A program made the position numbers and the translations under genes. The notes under the pieces are model-generated. The model saw nothing but the letters and a program-made list of their open reading frames with translations, did no database searches and was not told the DNA's origin. Below are positions 30,653-40,664 of a stretch of DNA of 64,000 bases, piece by piece (position 1 is the first letter of the stretch; every line of letters begins with the position of its first letter). The stretch covers positions 104,855,588 to 104,919,587 of the forward strand of contig CM043702.1 of NCBI GenBank assembly GCA_023935145.1, read 5' to 3'. This DNA comes from Bretschneidera sinensis. Its lineage: Eukaryota; Streptophyta; Magnoliopsida; Brassicales; Akaniaceae.

Positions 30653-31343
30653 TTGATAAATAATCGGCCCAAAGTTGGAGAGAATACCCAAAAACTTGAA
30701 ATCCTCTTGAAACCAAAGCTTTGTGGATAAATTTGCAACAAAATCTTCAATTGAAGTGAAAAATTCCTCAAGGAATGTGTTAGAATCAAGAAAGAATGAG
30801 AAAAAATAGATGGGTAAGGATGGATTTGGAGAGAAGTTGAGAGAGAGTAGAAGAGTTGTTGTTTTCTTTCAAAAAGAATGAAGAACAAAGAAGGGTTTTT
30901 AAAAAGCTGATTGTGACCTTGCACCACGGCGCACACTTAAATGTGCCGCGATGCTAAAACCTAATCCCCAATTTTATTGCAAGCGTGCCGCGGTGCAAAT
31001 TGACCCGTGCTGCAGTGCAACCTAAAGAACTTGAATTCTGGTGGTTTCAAGTTCTTGGGCCGCGGTACACCCTAGAGAACTTGAATTATGGTGGTTTCGG
31101 GTAGGGGCGGCGCGAGAACCTTAGGCCGCAACGCACACTGGGCCTTCTTGTTTGTGCTGAAAAGTAACAAATAAAAGGCATAAAAATATAAACTAAATTA
31201 ATAAAAATAAACCTAAAACTAAAAATTAAATTAAATCAAAGTAAAAGTTGAAATTAAAACAAAATTAACTAGAAACAAAAATTATAAAATTAACAAAGAC
31301 TCAACAAAATTAAAACTAATGTACAATGGAACGAAGTACCCGA
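30653..31343 (-). other. Spacer between integrase and envelope-like ORF of L
   Basis: Non-coding. GC-rich words at 30915-31140 (CACCACGGCGCACAC, GTGCCGCGGTGCA, GGGCCGCGGTACAC, GGCCGCAACGCACACT), with a near-duplicate phrase around GAACTTGAATTNTGGTGG at about 31030 and 31080. Then an A-rich tract at 31160-31320. Confidence 0.55.
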
Positions 31344-31613
31344 TTAAGAAAGATAAGCTGGGGCCACCAAAGGGATCTCTTCGGGCCTATCTTTAACACG
31401 TTCATGTTCCAAGTAGAGCTTCAACCTTTGCCCATTAACTCGAAATGCATGACCATCGGAAGGATCTTCAACCTCTACTACTCCATTGGGAAAAACACTC
31501 TTCACAACATAAGATCCCTTCCATCGTGATCGCAATTTTCCCGGATGGAAGTGTAACCGCGAGTCATAAAGAAAAATTCTATTACCTTTTTTTCAAGTAT
31601 TCGCTTAATCTCC
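31344..31613 (-). pseudogene. int: Integrase C-terminus of Ty3 element L
   Basis: Open part 31535-31344: RSRWKGSYVVKSVFPNGVVE, VEDPSDGHAFRVNGQRLKLY. Upstream (31610-31536) the sense strand reads REIKRILEKK and then [16 protein letters not shown] in another frame. About 100 residues between these segments, present in P ([20 protein letters not shown] onwards), are deleted. The left end of the J duplication (CTCCC, 31609-31613) falls in REI, and the sequence resumes at 46164 with the preceding integrase part. Confidence 0.85.
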
Positions 31614-32910
31614 CTGATTACACCCAAAACATAACGCGGTAGTTGTAGTATAGTTTTGGGGTTTCGATTCCACAGAGAAACAAGTTAATTACAAAAGAAG
31701 GTGTAAAGCTCAACAAAAACGATAAAAGATTAAATGAATCTGAGTTTGTTTGAGAAAAAGGGTAATTGTGTGAATAGGTTTGAAACATAATTAAGAATGA
31801 CAAGGTTCCGGGAATCGTCCCTAGGCTTGTTGCTCTAATCCTAACTTGATTCAGTTGTTTTTATCTCGATTGCAAGTTTCACAGCCCAAACAAGCAATAG
31901 GCATATATTCAATTAAAACACAATTATAAATCCTAATGTAATTGTTGTGAATTATTCTTTATTTTTAAGCACACATGACCCAACTTATAAATTATCGAAA
32001 GACGACGATATATCTAATGACAATATCGCAGCCATGGACAAATCTATAAAAGAGGTCTACCGGACCTAATCACATCCAAACAGATACACGTAAGAAAAGC
32101 ATGACTGAACTTATATGGAAAGGAAGCATGCAATCACCGGACTAATAAAATAATCTACTAATTAAATTAAAGAATAAAACATAACAATGTTTGATAAAAA
32201 TAATACCAACTACAACTGAATCAAATAAAGGAAAATAAGAACAACTACACCTAGGGATTCATCCTTTCGCCTTGCTTGGGGATTAGCTGGCCATAGAGCT
32301 CATACCTTCTTGAGTTGCCTCCGGCCTCTCAACAATCATCCTCAGCTTGGCCTCCAAATTTTATACTTCGGATTCCTCTTAAAGGCCCTCTAGAGGCACT
32401 CTCTAATGATCTCAGAAAATGATCTTCGAAGATCTCCGATTGATTGATGATTTCAGCTGAGCAGAGTGAGTCTTTATATAGGCAAACTCTCGGAATGCTA
32501 TGTGTTATCTAGCCGATGTAGGATACTGTTCGGGTGCGCTCAATCGGAGCCCGAGTGCGATCGATCTCACATGCGCTCGATCGCGGCTTGTGCGCTCGAT
32601 CGCATATGCACTGCAGAGTACCTTGCTCGATGTGGGATGTGCGCTCGATCGCACTGCTTGTGCACTCGATTGCAATTTAGGGAACAATCCATCTTGTCAT
32701 TCCAGAAGCATGGGATCTTGGTCTTTTAAGCAACGATCACTTTTTTTTCTCTTTTAAACTTAAAGTACCTGAAAATTACACTAAAATAAGTCAGTGGTCC
32801 AATAATATTACTTTAGAGTTATAAACATATAAATGCACAATAAAGACCGAGATCAATCCTAAAATGCTAACAATTAACCACTGTTGAGAGGCATTTTATA
32901 ACTCTCATCA
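31614..32910 (-). repeat. 3' LTR of Ty3 element J
   Basis: 1,297 bp, plus-strand edges TGATTACACCC and CTCTCATCA. tRNA-Asp-like tract at 31642-31671 (GTTGTAGTATAGT and GGGTTTCGATTCC). TATA (CCTATATAAAG) near 32472-32482. CpG array 32535-32674, starting 54 bases upstream of TATA. Confidence 0.94.
32535..32674. repeat. CpG palindrome array in the J 3' LTR
   Basis: Six to seven words including TGCGATCGATCTCA, ATGCGCTCGATCGC, TGTGCGCTCGATCGCA (twice in variants) and the decayed TGCACTCGATTGCA. The partner array is 45803-45928. Confidence 0.8.
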
Positions 32911-32946
32911 CAACCCCCAACTAGCTTATTGCTAGTCCCTAGCAAT
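32911..32946 (-). promoter_or_regulatory. Polypurine tract and hairpin of J
   Basis: Sense AGTTGGGGGTTG abuts the 3' LTR. Next to it is the perfect 8-base inverted repeat ATTGCTAG/CTAGCAAT with a 3-base loop (32928-32946), in the same place as in B and P. Confidence 0.8.
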
Positions 32947-34107
32947 TCAAGCGAAATTAAGAGATGAATTCTCTGGTGGGAATCAAAGTAAATGAAAAGC
33001 AATATTAGTGTTAACCAAGAGTAATTCACATTTTGTCTCAAAAATTGCACATAACACACGGCACAAAGAATCATTAAATTTCACCCAAATCCAAAAGTAA
33101 TTCAAACATCAATCTTAAAATCGTTATTGACTCTTAACATCCATCTTACCATAATCCATTAATCCAAACACCCGGACGATTTTATGCATAACATTTATAA
33201 ATACAAGTCTTGGCCTCTAAAAACATAATAAATTGCGTGACATCAATCACAAAAACAAGCTCCATATGCTTACATTTCAAACCACTCCCAAACCAGATGG
33301 TTTTAGGGCATTAGGTGTAAAGACACCCCTAAGAACTTACTAACTCGAGTCAAAAAGGCTACGAAAATAAACCGGCTTTAATACTACCAAGCAAAATTCC
33401 ACCTTTTGACGTGAACACTCACTGCTTACTGAGGCAAGAGGTCCAGTTACTCAGCGAAAAGTTTATTGATAAATTTTATTTTTTTTTATATTTTTCCCAT
33501 GCCCAAGAGTTCATCCAACAAGTCATCCAGTTTCAGTTAAGATAAGGAAAAATACACATTAAAATCACGTGTCATACCTCACATAATTTGTGCTAATGTG
33601 CTCGTGTTAGATTAGATCAAACATGTGAATTCTCAAAATGCCTAAAGTAAGTAACTAAATTTTAAAAATTTATCACCAGATCATGTGTTCAAAATGTTAA
33701 GCTCACCAATGACAACACATCACAGAAAATGTTTAGATCAACTAAAATTTCACGATAACATGAGCATGCATTTATCTCTATAACGAAAAGACAGCAAATA
33801 GGACAAAGTGTGTGATGTGTCTCCCATACCCCCAAACTTAAATTACACATTGACCCCAATGTGTGACTAATATGGAAAGAGCTGACCTGAGATATGGAGA
33901 ACTATCTGGACTAGTATGGCTCATAGCATACCCCCAAACTTGAACTGAAGTACGCTTTGTCCCTGAAAAATAAAAACTGGAAAACAAAAAATACTGGAAA
34001 CAAACATTAATCATAAAAATGCGAAATAATAGATAAATGAAAGAAAAGATAAGCTGTGGGGTGCCTCCCATGAGCGCTAAGTTTAACGTCTTCAGCCAGA
34101 CCCAATA
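32947..34107 (-). other. Composite 3' untranslated region, J end joined to K
   Basis: No coding sequence. The left part belongs to J by its PPT. The right part (from about 33560) belongs to K by position and carries the hairpin CACATTG/CAATGTG (33846-33863), two extra polypurine-like tracts (33828-33840, 33930-33941) and the GCGCTAAGTTTAACGTCTTC segment. The conserved block 33284-33465 lies between. J's own hairpin and tract are found again at 39134-39167, on the other side of K. Confidence 0.6.
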
Positions 34108-35823
34108 TTAGTAAACATGCCCAACGAAATGCTCTGCCATCTGATCAATAAATGGGAATGAAAAATGATCAGGCCTAGTGGCAGCATTCAATTTACGGTA
34201 GCTGATACACACTCTCCAAAATGACCGAACACGAGTTGGAACCAACTCGTTGTCCTTATGCTGCACTACCGTTAATTCAGCACGTTTGGGAATAGCATGA
34301 ATCTGGCTCACCCACTTGCTATCAGAGATGGGATAAATGATCCCTGCCTCTAACAGCTTAATATCTTCTACCCTCATAACCTCTTGCATAGCAGGGTTGA
34401 GCCTTCTTTGTGGCTCCCTCGATGGCTTGGCATCCTCCTCCAAATGTATCCTGTATGTCACCACCGAGGGGCTGATCCCCTGGATGTCCTCAATGGTCCA
34501 GCCTATAGCTTCCTTATGCTCTCTTAAGACATCCAATAATTTCTCCTCTAGAGCATCACCCAGATCTGAAGGTATAATCACAGGCAAACTATCGACTGAA
34601 CCTAGGAACTTATACTTAAGATTATCTGGTAAAGGCTTAAGTTCCTTCTTGGGGGTTTCAGGTGCGGTGGTCTCCTCCGTCTTATTGCTCTTCCGAGGAG
34701 GAGACTCTACAATGGCATTCGTTTGCTCAAGTAATTTATCTAAATCCATATCCTCTCCAAATTGAGCAAAGCATGCCTCTAGGGGGTCCTCAGTGTAGGA
34801 GTCATCCACAATCTCCTCCGTCCTATTGCTCTCCCGAGGAGGAGACTCCAAAATGGCATTTGCTTGCTCAAGTAATTTATCTAAATCCAAATCCTCTCCA
34901 AATTGAGCAAAGCATGCCTCTAGGGGGTCCTCAGTGCTTGATTCATTCACAGTCTCCTCAAGAATCTCCTCTATCAAGCATACATTTCTCACTTCATCAT
35001 ATTCATGTGGTTGCCTAGTGATATCAAAAATATTCAACTCCACTGTCATATTTCCGAAGGAGATCTTCATCACCCCTGTCCTACAATTTATCAGGGTGTT
35101 AGCCGTGGCTAAGAATGGTCGTCCTAGAATCACCGGTATTTGAATCCCTACATTCCGAACCGGCTCTGTGTCAAGCACAATAAAATCCACGGGGAAATAG
35201 AACTTATCCACTTTTATCAACACGTCCTCAACTATTCCCCGTGGTCTTTTCACTGACCTGTCAGCCAATTGAAGCATCGTGGATGTGGGCTTCAATTCTC
35301 CTAACCCCAACTGTAAATAGACTGAGTAGGGTAGAAGATTCACACTCGCCCCTAGATCCAAAAGAGCCCTCTCAATGTGGCTGACTCCTATCGTGCAAGA
35401 GATAGTAGGACACCCAGGGTCCTTATACTTGATGGGTAGCTTGCACTGAAGGATTGAGCTGACCTGCTCGGTCAAAAATGCCTTTTTTGGGACATTCGTC
35501 CTCCTTTTGATAGTGACCAAGTCCTTTAGAAACTTGGCATATGATGGCATTTGATGGATGGCATCCAAAAATGGGATATTGATTTGGACTTGCTTGAATA
35601 CCTCCAAAATTTCCTCATACTTCCCTCCTTTCTTGGGCGTCTGTAATCTCTCGGGGTAGGGCGCTCTAGGTACAAATGACCTAGGAGGGTCTTTCTCAGT
35701 AGGTGTGGCTGTAGATGGCTTAGCATCTCTCTTCTCTGTGTTGCCACTTCCTTGCCCTTGCTGCATAGCAGGGCTCTCTTCCACTTGATTGTCCACCTGT
35801 CTCCCAGACCTCAGTGTGACAAT
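34108..35823 (-). pseudogene. pro: Ty3 protease with truncated RT of element K
   Basis: A 562-codon open frame from the ATG at 35796; homology starts a few codons earlier at IVTLRSGRQ. Order: linker VQINIPFLDAIHQMPSYAKF; protease ERALLDLGASVNLLPYSVYL with D-L-G, and VILGRPFLATANTLINC; then two copies of a 47-residue unit (DPLEACFAQFGED, LDKLLEQ); then KELKPLPDNLKYKFLGS and the RT entry IGWTIEDIQGISPSVVTYRI. RT fingers are present (WRVCISYRKLNAATRPDHFS) to PFIDQMAEHFVGHVY, where a stop follows and non-coding 3' sequence begins. The catalytic YMDD/FIDD part is absent. Confidence 0.9.
34672..34953 (-). repeat. 141-bp tandem duplication in K polyprotein
   Basis: Two direct copies starting at 34672 and 34813 on the plus strand (CTCCTCCGTC), each 141 bp or 47 codons, so the frame is kept. 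A has a single copy at 2860-2995. Confidence 0.85.
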
Positions 35824-37377
35824 CTACTGTACTTGTTCCTCCCCATGCATAGGAGTTGATGAACTCTCAACCATATATTCTCCTTTCGAGTTGGGCACAG
35901 GCTGACTGGGGAACTTTCCTTTCTCTCTCTCACCCAAGTGACTTGCAATTTGCCCTATTTGACTCTCCAGCTTGGCAATTGCTTGGGTGTTTACCATTGT
36001 TGCACTCCTCACATCGCTCATATTTTGGCTAGTTGCCTTCATGAACTCCTTAAGGGTGTCCTCTAGCGACTGTGAAACTGGCGCTGGTGTTTGAGTGGGT
36101 GCATGGTAAGCAGGTGAAGGTGCTGGATGGGCAGAACGACCATGATTAGGAATTTGTGGGGCAAATCCGGGAGGATATTGATTTTGAGCATGATAAGGGG
36201 CTCCTCCCTGATTCATCGGTTGGTTCTGCCTCCATGAAAAATTTGGGTGGTTCCGCCACCCTGGATTGTACGTCTCGGAGTACGATCCATTTGACTGCCT
36301 TCGAAAGTCATTGAAAGCATTTACTTGTTCCAGAGGATACTCGGCACAAGCCGACATTGATGGGCAATTTTGTGCTAGATGTATGGGACTAGCACAGATG
36401 GAACAGCTTTCAACATTGAATGTGTTGGCAGCATTGATGGATTGGCTCACAGTGAGAGCGTCAATCTTCTTAGTGAGGGCATCTAACTTTATCCTCAAAT
36501 CAGCGTCCTCTCTGACCTCATAGATGCCTCCCCTCTTAGGAGCACGAATGGACTTATCTCGACAGCTTGAAAAATCCCATTGCTGTGAGTTGTCGGACAA
36601 CTTGTCCAACGCCATATATGCTTCGTCTCCTGTCAGACTTAAGAATGCCCCCCCATTCATAGACTCGATCATGCTACGGTTGGGTTGAGTCAACCCTTGG
36701 TAGAAGAATTGAACGAGTCTCCACTTCTCATATCCATGTGGAGGGCATCTGATCAGTAACTCTTTAAAGCGCTCCCAACCCTCAGAAAATTTTTCATCCT
36801 CATCCTGAGTGAAAGAGCTGATCTCCTTTCGGCACTCATTCATTCTAGACATTGGGAAAAACTTATGATAAAATTTGCTAAGCAGGTTTTCCCAAGATGT
36901 AATAGACCCGGGCGTGTTGGAATCCAACCACGCCCTAGCTCTATCGTGAAGAGAAAAAGGGAAGAGTCGAAGATGGACTGACTCTTCAGAGAAGTTCTGG
37001 AATTTGAATGTGGCACAAATGTCTTTGAACTTCTTCACATGGCTATAAGGATTTTCAAGATCTAAGCCATAGAATGAGGGTAAGAGTTGGATGACATGTG
37101 GATTTAAGTCAAAGTGGGTGGCATTGGTCGGTGGTAACACTATGCAAGAGGATGAGTTAGTCGCAACGGGTGCGAACAAGTCCCTAAGGGATGTAGTGGA
37201 GTCCACGTTCCAAGCTCTAGGTTGCTCTACATGTTTAGGATGATTTGCATTCCTATAATTCTCTGCCATCTCAACAGTCTCTCTCTCAACTAGCGCTCTT
37301 TTCTGTCTCCTAAGAGTTCTTTCTAAGTCGGGATCTAAATGTATCAATTCTAAGTCCAAGGATCTCCAACCAAGCAT
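35824..37377 (-). CDS. gag: Ty3 gag of element K, open frame of 517 codons
   Basis: Gag of an Athila/Tat-type element, the only full-length gag ORF here. Start at 37377 (MLGWRSLDLELIHLDPDLER); the neighbouring A copy supports the same start. Core: YSHVKKFKDICATFKFQNFS, HLRLFPFSLHDRARAWLDSN, SITSWENLLSKFYHKFFPMS, RCPPHGYEKWRLVQFFYQGL. Knuckle CSICASPIHLAQNC near residue 330; then WRNHPNFSWRQNQP and a proline-rich stretch, then a coiled region (ATMVNTQAIAKLESQIGQIA). It ends at TAG after GEEQVQ. A has a serine codon TCG at that place, so the stop probably arose by mutation. Function would be particle assembly; expression is not known. Confidence 0.9.
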   Translation of the reverse strand: MLGWRSLDLELIHLDPDLERTLRRQKRALVERETVEMAENYRNANHPKHVEQPRAWNVDSTTSLRDLFAPVATNSSSCIVLPPTNATHFDLNPHVIQLLPSFYGLDLENPYSHVKKFKDICATFKFQNFSEESVHLRLFPFSLHDRARAWLDSNTPGSITSWENLLSKFYHKFFPMSRMNECRKEISSFTQDEDEKFSEGWERFKELLIRCPPHGYEKWRLVQFFYQGLTQPNRSMIESMNGGAFLSLTGDEAYMALDKLSDNSQQWDFSSCRDKSIRAPKRGGIYEVREDADLRIKLDALTKKIDALTVSQSINAANTFNVESCSICASPIHLAQNCPSMSACAEYPLEQVNAFNDFRRQSNGSYSETYNPGWRNHPNFSWRQNQPMNQGGAPYHAQNQYPPGFAPQIPNHGRSAHPAPSPAYHAPTQTPAPVSQSLEDTLKEFMKATSQNMSDVRSATMVNTQAIAKLESQIGQIASHLGEREKGKFPSQPVPNSKGEYMVESSSTPMHGEEQVQ

Positions 37378-37525
37378 GCACCAACTAAAAAAAACACTAA
37401 AGTAAACTAACTAGCAGAAACTTGCAGAATAAAACAAACACACAACTTAAATTTTTTTTTTTTTAATAACTAACTAGTAGAAAAATAAAATCAATTCAGA
37501 CCAAAAATTTTCACAAACAGAACAA

Positions 37526-37544
37526 ATCCCCGGCAACGGCGCCA
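37526..37544 (-). other. Primer-binding site of K (tRNA-Asp)
   Basis: Sense TGGCGCCGTTGCCGGGGAT, a perfect 19-base complement to the plant tRNA-Asp 3' end. It is the cleanest PBS here. Confidence 0.94.
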
Positions 37545-37550
37545 AAAACT

Positions 37551-38775
37551 TGTTGTGAGTTTTAAATTACTCGCAAGCGCACGAGTCGTTTGCAGTATAG
37601 CGTTGTGCAAGTGCGAGGTCGAATCCACAGGGAATTGCGTTGTGAAAATATAATTTTTAATCTAAATTAACTTTATCTTAACCTAGTTCCAAATTTCAGA
37701 ATGATATTGCAAAATAAATTAAAACTAAATTAAATTGATTTAAAAATAATAATAAAAAGCACTAAGGTTTTCGAATCCACCCCACCGAAGTTAAGCATGC
37801 ATGTTCTAAAAATATAGCCTATCAAAACATTCAATGAATCCAACTATAAGACAAAAAACAAAGAATATCCCAACTAAACCAAAAGCACCCGATGTATCCG
37901 CTCTTAACAAATCACAAAGGGAATCCAATTTAATCGAAAAGCATTCAATATATCCATCAAATGAAACACAAAGAAAATCCAATAGAAAATTTAAACTCAA
38001 TCAATTATAAGATTAACTCAAATAATTGACAGAACATTTATACTAAAAATTGTCAGATTTGTACAAGCAAATCTGAACTACTACGCCAAACAACGGCGGG
38101 GCTTCATCTTCAACCTTAGCTGAAGAGTCTAGCCACTTATAACTATAAAACTATAATAACAAGTGCTAAACATTTAAACTAAAACAACTGAATATAAAGA
38201 AATAAATAAACAACTTTACATGGGAGAAATTCCACTCGCTGACGGGCAGCGCTTCCCCTCGTGGTAGCAATGCCTTCGGGATCCACCAGAATGCTAGCGG
38301 ACGTCCACCGGTAAACACCAAAGTGGCTTAGGAATTGTACATTGAATTATGAAGCCAAATGGTGTTTATATAGGGGAAGTCACGGAGCACTGCAGGTTTC
38401 AGATTCGATGTGGGATACTGGCCCGAGTGCGCTAGATCGCAGAATGGTGCGATCGATCGCATGGGCGCTCGATCGCATGTCTCGTGCGCACGATCGCATG
38501 TGCGCTCGATCGCATGTCTATTACGATCGATCGCAGACGCACTGAACAGCAACTATTTTGATGTGGGATGTTGACCTTGCACTCATTCATAGGTAGGTGC
38601 GCTCGAGTGCAATGTCTCCAGAAGCTTCAAATCTCTTGAAATGCTTCATTTTCTCCAAAAACCTGTAAAAATACACAAAACACAGAAAAACGTAAAATAA
38701 AGTAAAATACTACTAACTAAGAGCATAACAAATATAAGTTAAGGGTCTAAAATATGCAATATTTAAGACTCATCA
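37551..38775 (-). repeat. 5' LTR of Ty3 element K (family F2)
   Basis: 1,225 bp, plus-strand edges TGTTGTGAGTT and AAGACTCATCA. tRNA-Asp-like tract 37585-37626. TATA CCCCTATATAAAC near 38364-38376. CpG array 38427-38538 with seven words, plus GTGCGCTCGAGTGCA at 38597. Homologous to 5762-6922. Confidence 0.93.
38427..38538. repeat. CpG palindrome array in the K LTR
   Basis: Best preserved array: TGCGCTAGATCGCA, TGCGATCGATCGCA, GGCGCTCGATCGCA, TGCGCACGATCGCA, TGCGCTCGATCGCA and TACGATCGATCGCA within 112 bases, beginning 54 bases upstream of TATA. Confidence 0.85.
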
Positions 38776-39433
38776 TGCATTCTAGGAATTCGCCTCAAGT
38801 GATTATCAAGTAAGTTCTTGAGCTTGTCGAGGCCACAAAAATATTCACAAAATAATCACACATAAAACTTTTCTAAATACTTTCGATTAATCATAATATC
38901 TTACCACAAGCTAGAGTCTTTAACTAGATCAAGATTGATACTTAAATTAATTTCAAACCGAAGCAAGATTTAACTACTTATGAATGCTATATGCTATCTC
39001 AATTAAGTTTTATATCATTGACATGTAAATTGACTCTAAAGCTAACACAAAGCATGCTAAACACACACCAAGATGAAACCAAGCAGTTCAACAGTTCAAT
39101 GGTATGGTATGCAATAAGAAATGTGTTTCCTCCACCCCCAACTGAAGATAAACATTGTCTTCAATGTAAAATCAAAAATTAAGGAAACTTACTTTTTAAC
39201 AAAAGGTGCGTGGAGCTGAAAATCATGCACGACCAATTAAACCTCATGCTCAACTTCTTGTTGAAAGTCCGATCTACAAAATAGAACAAACAAAAAAGAA
39301 AGCAACTGCGGCGTACCACCGTGTGTTAGCACACTAAAAATTAAAATGGACTCAATAATAAAATAAAATAAAAATGAAACAAACAAAACAAAAGAAAGAA
39401 AAATAAAAGTAAATACGTACCTATGTTGTGTGG
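38776..39433 (-). other. 3' untranslated region of J, distal part
   Basis: Follows the J integrase stop. AT-rich, with a polypurine-like tract (plus strand ACCCCCAACT at about 39134) and the hairpin ACATTG/CAATGT (39152-39167). No protein family recognised; the short ORFs have no homologues among the other elements. Confidence 0.6.
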
Positions 39434-40664
39434 TCAAGATGCGTAGACTGGATCCATAAGCGGAATGTCTTCCACTTCCGAATCTTGTCTATCGACTAAG
39501 ATCTTAAGTCGTTGACCATTGACTTTGAAAATTCGACCATCCCTAGTATCTTCAATTTCTACCGCCCCATTTTCAAAAACAATTTTCACTACAAAAGGGC
39601 TGGTCCACCTCGACCGAAGTTTTCCAGGATGCTTATGGAGTCTAGATTCGTATAAGAACACCCGATCATTAGGTTTAAATGTTTTTCTCAAAATATTTTT
39701 ATCATGGAATATTTTCATTTTAGACTTATAGATTCTAGAGCTCTCATAAGCATCGTTTCTTAATTCCTCCAACTCGGTCAATTGATATTTCCGAAGCTTA
39801 CCTGCTTCTCCTATGTCAAAATTAAAAGATTTGATTGCCCAATATGCTCGATGCTCGAGCTCTCTAGGTAAGTGGCAAGGCTTTCCATAAACAAGCTGAT
39901 AAGGCGATATACCTAAGGGAGTTTTAAAAGCTGTGCCGTAGGCCCAAGCACATCAACTAGTCTCAAAGACCAATCCTTGCGATCCGGGTTAACTGATTTT
40001 TCTAGAATTTATTTAATCTCCCTATTAGCAAGCTCTACTTGCCCACTAGTTTGAGGATGATAACCAGTAGAAATTTTATGTAACACCCCATATTTTAGCA
40101 TCAAAGGTTCAAAAGAACGGTTGCAAAAATGTGTACCTCGATCACTAATTATAGCACGTGGTGTACCTTATCATTGCTTCGGCAAGCTGCTGCCTCTACC
40201 CACTTAGATACATAATCTATTGCCACTATGATATATTGGTATCCAAAGGAAGGAGGAAAGGGTCCCATAAAATCGATGCCCCAACAATCAAAGATTTCAA
40301 TTACCAAAATAGGGTTTAAGGGCATCATATTTCGACGAGACACAACTCCTAACTTTTAACACCTTTCGCATGAGCGACAGTAGGTGTTTGCATCCTTAAA
40401 CAAGGTAGGCCAATAAAATCCACACCGCAAAATTTTCGCAGCGGTTTTTTTCATTGAAAAGTGGCCTCCACAAGGTAAGGAATGACAAAATTCTAAGACA
40501 CTTGCAATCTCTTCATTAGGGATGCAACGCCTTAGAATTTGGTTCGGACAGTACTTGAAAAGATAGGGGTCATCCCAATAAAAATTACGTACCTCATATA
40601 AAAATTTCCTCTTATCTTGAGCGCTCCAATCCATAGGTATCTCACCTGTAACCAAGTAATTCAC
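39434..40664 (-). pseudogene. int: Integrase of Ty3 element J, broken
   Basis: Zinc-binding part (40664-40356): YWDDPYLFKYCPNQILRRCI, CHSLPCGGHFSMKKTAAKIL, YCRSCERC. After a stop, the core: [20 protein letters not shown] (first Asp), [17 protein letters not shown], then a deletion and frame change before [20 protein letters not shown] (second Asp) and [13 protein letters not shown] (Glu) with a stop after it. Another small deletion precedes [20 protein letters not shown]. The C-terminal domain is open, 39781-39434 ([40 protein letters not shown]). All three acidic residues can be seen, but no continuous protein is possible. Confidence 0.9.

Larger units (their letters stand above)
34108..38775 (-). 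mobile_element. Ty3 element K (family F2) without 3' LTR
   Basis: Close relative of A, nested in the J 3' region. It has 5' LTR 37551-38775, PBS 37526-37544, a full gag ORF and a protease ORF that ends in an RT stub. RT beyond GHVY, RNase H and integrase are missing. There is no K LTR on its left side; instead the 3' region continues into J's polypurine tract and LTR. Right flank bases TGCAT. Confidence 0.85.

Noticed and set aside
31642..31671. A tRNA-Asp gene or tRNA-derived SINE in the J LTR
   Set aside because: Only the 5' part and T-arm-like strings are present, about 15 bases apart, with no anticodon arm and no acceptor 3' strand. It cannot fold as a tRNA. The interpretation as primer-contact sequence is given in the findings.
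32466..32757. Overlapping ORFs of 85-87 codons across the J LTR arrays (also at 45769 and 38342)
   Set aside because: Open in several frames because TGCGCTCGATCGCA lacks stop codons; the translations (CARSIA-type repeats) are products of the repeat, not conserved proteins.
34108..37377. Amber codon between gag and protease of K as a programmed read-through site
   Set aside because: The related copy A has a serine codon (TCG) at the same position, and the stop can come from a single C-to-A change. No conserved downstream read-through signal was seen.
38427..38538. Regular short repeats in LTRs as a CRISPR-like array or centromeric satellite
   Set aside because: The units are 14-16 bases, palindromic, irregularly spaced and restricted to LTR U3 and a few internal sites of retrotransposons in a plant sequence. 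There are no uniform spacers and no long tandem satellite.
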